Shown here: positions 60,081-64,000 of the stretch, piece by piece
Position numbering within the stretch: position 1 is the stretch's first letter
Layout: every line of letters begins with the position of its first letter
DNA from: Pseudomonas nitroreducens
GTDB taxonomy: Bacteria > Pseudomonadota > Gammaproteobacteria > Pseudomonadales > Pseudomonadaceae
DNA length: 64,000 nt
Direction: 5' to 3'
Assembly (NCBI RefSeq): GCF_014204515.1
Contig: NZ_JACHLI010000019.1
Location: forward strand, 70,949-134,948
The notes under the pieces: generated by a model
What the model saw: the letters and a program-made list of their open reading frames with translations, nothing else
What the model was told of the DNA's origin: nothing
Database searches by the model: none
Program-made: the position numbers and the translations under genes

Positions 60081-61193
60081 TCAGTAATGGATGACGGAGC
60101 GGATGCTCTTGCCTTCGTGCATCAGATCGAAGGCCTCGTTGATCTTCTCCAGGCCCATGGTGTGGGTGATGAAGGTGTCCAGCGGGATTTCGCCCTTCTG
60201 TGCCTTTTCCACGTAGGTCGGCAGCTCGGTGCGGCCTTTCACGCCACCGAAGGCGGAACCGCGCCAGACGCGGCCGGTGACCAGCTGGAACGGACGGGTG
60301 CTGATTTCCTGGCCAGCGCCGGCAACGCCGATGATGGTCGATTCGCCCCAGCCCTTGTGGCAGCACTCCAGCGCCGCACGCATCAGTTGGACGTTGCCCA
60401 CGCACTCGAAGGAGTAATCCACGCCACCGTCAGTCATTTCGACAATGACGTCCTGGATCGGCTTCTGGTGATCCTTCGGATTGACGAAGTCGGTAGCGCC
60501 CAGTTCCTTGGCGATGTCGAACTTGGCCGGGTTGATGTCCACCGCGATGATCCGCGAGGCCTTGGCCATCTTCGCGCCGATGATCGCCGCCAGGCCGATG
60601 CCGCCCAGGCCGAAGATGGCGACGGTGGCGCCCTCTTCCACCTTGGCGGTGTTCAGCACCGCGCCGATGCCGGTGGTGACGCCGCAACCGAGCAGGCAGA
60701 CCTTCTCCAGCGGCGCTTCCTCGGGGATCTTCGCCAGGGAGATTTCCGGCAGCACGGTGTACTCGGAGAAGGTCGAGCAGCCCATGTAGTGGTAGATCGG
60801 CTCGCCGTTGTAGGAGAAGCGGCTGGTGCCATCGGGCATCAGGCCCTTGCCCTGGGTGGCGCGCACGGCCTGGCAGAGGTTGGTCTTGCCGGATTTGCAG
60901 AATTTGCACTCACGGCATTCGGCGGTGTACAGCGGGATCACGTGGTCGCCCACTTTCAGCGAGGTCACGCCCTCGCCCACCGCCTCGACGATGCCGCCAC
61001 CCTCGTGGCCCAGGATGCACGGGAACACGCCCTCGGAATCCTGGCCGGAAAGGGTGTACGCGTCGGTGTGGCAGACACCGGTGGCGACGATGCGCACCAG
61101 CACTTCGCCCTTCTGCGGCGGCGCCACGTCCACTTCGACGATTTCCAACGGCTTGTTGGGGGCGAAGGCGACGGCGGCACGGGACTTGATCAT
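60081..61193 (-). CDS. adhC: S-(hydroxymethyl)glutathione dehydrogenase, class III alcohol dehydrogenase
   Basis: 370 residues from ATG 61193. Catalytic zinc ligands in TGVCHTDAYTLSG and GHEGGGIVE, plus GCGVTTG; structural zinc Cys set CRECKFCKSGKTNLC; NAD motif VAIFGLGGIGLAAI; glutathione-binding Arg region. It oxidises S-hydroxymethylglutathione to S-formylglutathione with NAD+. It leads the adhC-fghA operon and is divergent from gfnR across 213 bases holding a strong inverted repeat. Confidence 0.96.
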   Translation of the reverse strand: MIKSRAAVAFAPNKPLEIVEVDVAPPQKGEVLVRIVATGVCHTDAYTLSGQDSEGVFPCILGHEGGGIVEAVGEGVTSLKVGDHVIPLYTAECRECKFCKSGKTNLCQAVRATQGKGLMPDGTSRFSYNGEPIYHYMGCSTFSEYTVLPEISLAKIPEEAPLEKVCLLGCGVTTGIGAVLNTAKVEEGATVAIFGLGGIGLAAIIGAKMAKASRIIAVDINPAKFDIAKELGATDFVNPKDHQKPIQDVIVEMTDGGVDYSFECVGNVQLMRAALECCHKGWGESTIIGVAGAGQEISTRPFQLVTGRVWRGSAFGGVKGRTELPTYVEKAQKGEIPLDTFITHTMGLEKINEAFDLMHEGKSIRSVIHY

Positions 61194-61365
61194 CGGGAAA
61201 CTCCTGAACGAGGGAAACGACAACGCCCGCCAGAGCGGACGGATTCGGCACACAGGCCGAGAAACCGGGACGAGCCTTGGGCCACGTCGGGGAGCATGGG
61301 ACGCCTTGCGTAGAGTGCACCCACAGCCGTGGAAGTGTAGAAAACCCCGTTTCGGGGAATAATCA

Positions 61366-61389
61366 GGCAATAATCAAAACATTATTGCC
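61366..61389. promoter_or_regulatory. inverted repeat operator candidate between adhC and gfnR
   Basis: GGCAATAAT (61366-61374) and ATTATTGCC (61381-61389), perfect 9-base arms around CAAAAC, 18 bases before the gfnR ATG. Suits GfnR autoregulation and control of adhC. Confidence 0.65.
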
Positions 61390-61406
61390 ATACAGGGACA
61401 ATCCAG

Positions 61407-62300
61407 ATGCACCGCTGGGAAGGACTGGACGAATTCGTCGCCGTCGCCGAAACCGGCCAATTCACCGCCGCCGCCGAACGCCTGGGCGTCTCGTCGTCCC
61501 ATGTCAGCCGTCAGGTCGCACGGTTGGAGGAGCGTCTGCAGACCCGCCTGCTCTACCGCAACACGCGCAAGGTGACGCTGAGCGAGGCCGGACAGACCTT
61601 CCTGCAGCATTGTCGGCGCCTGCAGGACGCCCGCGAGGAAGCGCTGCGCGCGGTCAGCGACCTGTCCGCCGAACCCAAGGGCCTGCTGCGCATGACCTGC
61701 GCGGTGGCTTATGGGGAGCGCTTCGTGGTGCCGCTGGTGAACGAGTTCATGGCGCAGTTTGCGCAACTGCGGGTGGAGATCGAACTGTCGAACCGGCAGC
61801 TCGACCTGTTCCACGAAGGCTTCGACCTGGCGATCCGCCTGGGACGCCTGAGCGATTCGCGGCTGGTGGCGACCCGTCTGGCGCCGCGGGTGATGTACCT
61901 CTGCGCCACCCCGGAGTACCTGGCCCGCCACGGTACTCCGGCCAGCGTTGCCGAACTGGCGCAGCACAACTGCCTGGTGGGCAGCAGCGACCAGTGGAGC
62001 TTCCTCGAGGAAGGCCGCGAGACCCAGCACCGGGTCCAGGGCAACTGGCGCTGCAACAGCGGGCAGGCGGTGCTGGATGCAACGCTGCGCGGCTTCGGCC
62101 TGTGCCAGTTGCCGGACTACTACGTGCTGGAGCACCTGCGCACAGGGCGCCTGGTGTCCCTGCTGGAGGCGCACCAGCCGCCCAACACCGGGGTCTGGGC
62201 GCTTTACCCGCAGCAGCGGCACCTGTCGCCGAAGGTTCGGCAGCTGGTGGACCATCTCAAGGAAGGCCTACAGCATCTTCAGCCCTCTCCATTGTCCTAG
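61407..62300 (+). CDS. gfnR: LysR-family regulator GfnR (formaldehyde detoxification)
   Basis: 297 residues. HTH about 5-50 (FVAVAETGQFTAAAERLGVSSSHVSRQVARLEERL), effector domain about 90-290 (LRMTCAVAYGERFVVPLVNEF). The divergent position next to adhC-fghA is that of GfnR in P. aeruginosa, which activates these genes in response to glutathione-formaldehyde stress. The HTH type is the CrgA/AaeR subgroup of LysR. Operator candidate at 61366-61389. Confidence 0.9.
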   Translation: MHRWEGLDEFVAVAETGQFTAAAERLGVSSSHVSRQVARLEERLQTRLLYRNTRKVTLSEAGQTFLQHCRRLQDAREEALRAVSDLSAEPKGLLRMTCAVAYGERFVVPLVNEFMAQFAQLRVEIELSNRQLDLFHEGFDLAIRLGRLSDSRLVATRLAPRVMYLCATPEYLARHGTPASVAELAQHNCLVGSSDQWSFLEEGRETQHRVQGNWRCNSGQAVLDATLRGFGLCQLPDYYVLEHLRTGRLVSLLEAHQPPNTGVWALYPQQRHLSPKVRQLVDHLKEGLQHLQPSPLS

Positions 62301-62368
62301 GGCAGGCAAGCACGGGGCCGCTTGGCTAAAATGGGCGGTTTCCCACCCTTCAGATCAAGGATGACGAG

Positions 62369-63595
62369 ATGTCAGCCCTTTCTACATTCCGCGAGCGCTA
62401 CCTGCTGCGCTTCTGGTCTCCCCTGCCGACCCTGATCGCCCTGGGCGTCGCATCCGCCTACTACTTCGCCATGACCGGCACCTTCTGGGCGGTCACCGGC
62501 GAATTCACCCGCTGGGGCGGCCACGTGCTGTCCTGGTTCGGCCTGCAGCCGCAGGAATGGAGCTATTTCAAGATCATTGGCCTGCAGGGCACGCCGCTGG
62601 ATCGCATCGATGGCGTGATGATCATCGGCATGTTCCTCGGCGCGCTGGTCTGCGCCCTCTGGGCCGGCAACGTCAGCCTGCGCTGGCCGACCAGCAAGCG
62701 CCGCCTGCTGCAGGGCCTGATCGGCGGGGTGATCGCCGGCTTCGGCGCGCGCCTGGCGATGGGCTGCAACCTGGCCGCGTTCTTCACCGGCATCCCGATG
62801 TTCTCGGTGCACGCCTGGGCCTTCATGTTCTCCACCGTGCTCGGCGCCTGGTTCGGCGTGAAGATCAGCCTGCTGCCGTTCCTGCGCATTCCGCTGAAGG
62901 TCGGCGGCAGGGCAGCGGCCCTGCCAAGCGCGGAAGCCCTGGCCCGCCGCGCCAAACTGCAATGGCGCCTGGGCATGGGCGTGCTGGCGATCGCCGCGCT
63001 GTTCGCCGCCTGGCGCTTCGAGGTCTCGCTGGTGCTGGGCATGGCCTGCCTGTTCGGCCTGCTGTTCGGCGGCCTGATCGAGCGCGCGCAGATCTGCTTT
63101 ACCAGCGCCGCCCGCGACCTCTGGACCACCGGCCGGACCCAGGCCGCACTGGGCATCCTGCTGGGCATGGCCGCGGCCTGTATCGGCACCTTCGCGGCGA
63201 TCCACAACGGCCTGCCGCCGAAGATCTTCTGGATGGGCCCGAACGCCGTGATCGGCGGCGTGCTGTTCGGCATCGGCATCGTGCTCGCCGGCGGCTGCGA
63301 GACCGGCTGGATGTACCGTTCGATGGAAGGCCAGGTGCACTTCTGGGTGGTCGGTATCGGCAACGTGATCGGCGGCACCCTGGTCGCAGTGTTCTGGGAC
63401 CAGCTGGGCACCAGCCTCGCCCTGCCCTATCCCAAGCTCAACCTGTTGCAGGAGTTCGGCCCCGGCGGCGGCCTGCTGATCACCTTCGCCGGCCTCGCCC
63501 TATGCATGCTGCTGGTGCAACTCAACGCGCAACGCTTCACCCGCAAACGGAAACCTACCAATGCCCGAAACCAAGACGCCGACGCTGTCGCTTGA
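62369..63595 (+). CDS. yedE: YedE/YeeE-family sulfur (thiosulfate/selenium) transport membrane protein
   Basis: 408 residues, about ten TM helices. Conserved repeat motifs with Cys: GGVIAGFGARLAMGCNLAAFFTG and GIGIVLAGGCETGWMYRSMEGQ; these G-x-x-x-x-x-GC loops line the sulfur path in the TsuA/YeeE family. Length and the downstream YedF-type gene match the E. coli yedE-yedF pair. It probably imports a sulfur or selenium species and hands it to the small partner. The yedF start lies 35 bases inside its end. Confidence 0.88.
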   Translation: MSALSTFRERYLLRFWSPLPTLIALGVASAYYFAMTGTFWAVTGEFTRWGGHVLSWFGLQPQEWSYFKIIGLQGTPLDRIDGVMIIGMFLGALVCALWAGNVSLRWPTSKRRLLQGLIGGVIAGFGARLAMGCNLAAFFTGIPMFSVHAWAFMFSTVLGAWFGVKISLLPFLRIPLKVGGRAAALPSAEALARRAKLQWRLGMGVLAIAALFAAWRFEVSLVLGMACLFGLLFGGLIERAQICFTSAARDLWTTGRTQAALGILLGMAAACIGTFAAIHNGLPPKIFWMGPNAVIGGVLFGIGIVLAGGCETGWMYRSMEGQVHFWVVGIGNVIGGTLVAVFWDQLGTSLALPYPKLNLLQEFGPGGGLLITFAGLALCMLLVQLNAQRFTRKRKPTNARNQDADAVA

Positions 63596-63809
63596 CCTGC
63601 GCGGCGAACACTGCCCGTACAACGCCATCGCCACCCTGGAAACCCTGGAGACACTGAAGCCGGGCGATCTGCTGGAGGTGATCACCGATTGTTCGCAGTC
63701 GGTGCATGGCATACCGGAGGATACGAAACGCCATGGCTACCACTGCCTGGCGGTGGAGCAGCATGGTGCGCTGTTCCGTTTCCTGATCGAGGTGCCGCTG
63801 CTGGGGTGA
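63561..63809 (+). CDS. yedF: TusA/YedF-family sulfurtransferase-like protein
   Basis: 82 residues. LSLDLRGEHCPYNAIATLETLETLKPGDLLEVITDC has the C-P-x-x motif with the sulfur-carrying Cys and the PG turn of the family; the C-terminal half (SQSVHGIPEDTKRHGY) resembles YedF more than TusA. It overlaps yedE by 35 bases in another frame, so the two are translated together. Likely accepts sulfur or selenium from YedE. Confidence 0.9.
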   Translation: MPETKTPTLSLDLRGEHCPYNAIATLETLETLKPGDLLEVITDCSQSVHGIPEDTKRHGYHCLAVEQHGALFRFLIEVPLLG

Positions 63810-63818
63810 TGGCTTTTC

Positions 63819-63888
63819 GTAGGAGCGGACTTCGTCCGCGATGGCTTCCGACGCGATTCGAACCTATCGCGGACGGAGTCCGCTTGTA
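63819..63888. repeat. REP-type palindrome pair, GGAGCGGACTCCGTCCGCGA family
   Basis: GTAGGAGCGGACTTCGTCCG and inverted ATCGCGGACGGAGTCCGCTT. The remaining bases to 64000 hold a partial further copy (AAAGTCCGCTTCTGC near 63926) and no gene. Confidence 0.83.
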
Positions 63889-64000
63889 TGGCGTTAGGGT
63901 AGGAACCTGTCGGGGGTGGAGGGACAAAGTCCGCTTCTGCAAGCCAGACGGTAGGAGACTTCCCCCGCCCACGCGCTCACGACAAGCGCCGATAAGGAAT

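Overview
The window is high-GC, densely coded chromosomal DNA of a Pseudomonas. Gene content and local order match the P. aeruginosa lineage: gacS-ldhA, relA-mazG, fdxA-rsmZ-rpoS-nlpD-pcm-surE-truD-ispF, recX-recA-mutS, fghA-adhC-gfnR, fpr/finR and rhlG. The order is not that of PAO1 throughout, and pirA and potABCD are absent where PAO1 has them, so a relative such as the citronellolis/nitroreducens group is more likely (inference). I see no prophage, insertion sequence, CRISPR array or plasmid feature. Intergenic DNA is rich in REP-type palindromes.

Layout. 1-3.5 kb: end of a mercaptopyruvate sulfurtransferase, a secreted Sel1 protein, a phage-lysozyme-like relic and a FadL porin. 3.6-5.6 kb: a Cys-rich MarR regulator divergent from a CPVC thioredoxin-like protein, DUF2024 and a Rof homologue, then DUF2058. 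5.7-20.5 kb: lpxO, mazG-relA, rlmD-cysM, a PirRS-like two-component pair without pirA, gacS, ldhA, two small genes and dinB. 20.7-21.2 kb: three tandem initiator tRNA genes. 21.3-32 kb: alanyl-phosphatidylglycerol synthase and hydrolase, cytochrome b561, kup, rimO, DUF1456, DUF2784 and a GT39 glycosyltransferase. 32-37.2 kb: rhlG, trmO, an ABM/VOC divergent pair, a 180-bp tandem repeat array and fpr/finR. 37.3-43.3 kb: dgkA, erdR, an EamA transporter, a DTW protein, a second FadL, a PA3611-like secreted protein and DUF3820. 43.3-53.7 kb: a phosphoketolase-like gene divergent from a beta-CASP nuclease across a candidate Anr box, a LOG protein, recX-recA, pncC, mutS and fdxA. 53.8-61.2 kb: rsmZ with its GacA box, then rpoS through adhC on the minus strand. 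61.4-63.8 kb: gfnR and the overlapping yedE/yedF pair, followed by repeats.

How genes work together. GacS (14.7 kb) controls, through GacA, the rsmZ RNA at 53.8 kb, whose perfect GacA box lies beside rpoS. RelA and RpoS add stringent and stationary-phase control. LpxO, MprF and the AcvB/VirJ-like hydrolase modify the envelope. AdhC, FghA and GfnR form the glutathione-dependent formaldehyde detoxification unit. RecA, RecX, MutS and DinB are DNA-repair functions; a LexA box is visible only at recA.

The points most worth a second look are non-coding: an unannotated rsmZ, an Anr/FNR-type box correctly placed for the phosphoketolase-like gene, nearly leaderless initiator tRNA promoters, two ribosome binding sites built into hairpins (47.4 and 59.1 kb), and a composite 180-bp repeat array. 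All locus names of the PAxxxx form are recalled from PAO1 and were not checked by search.
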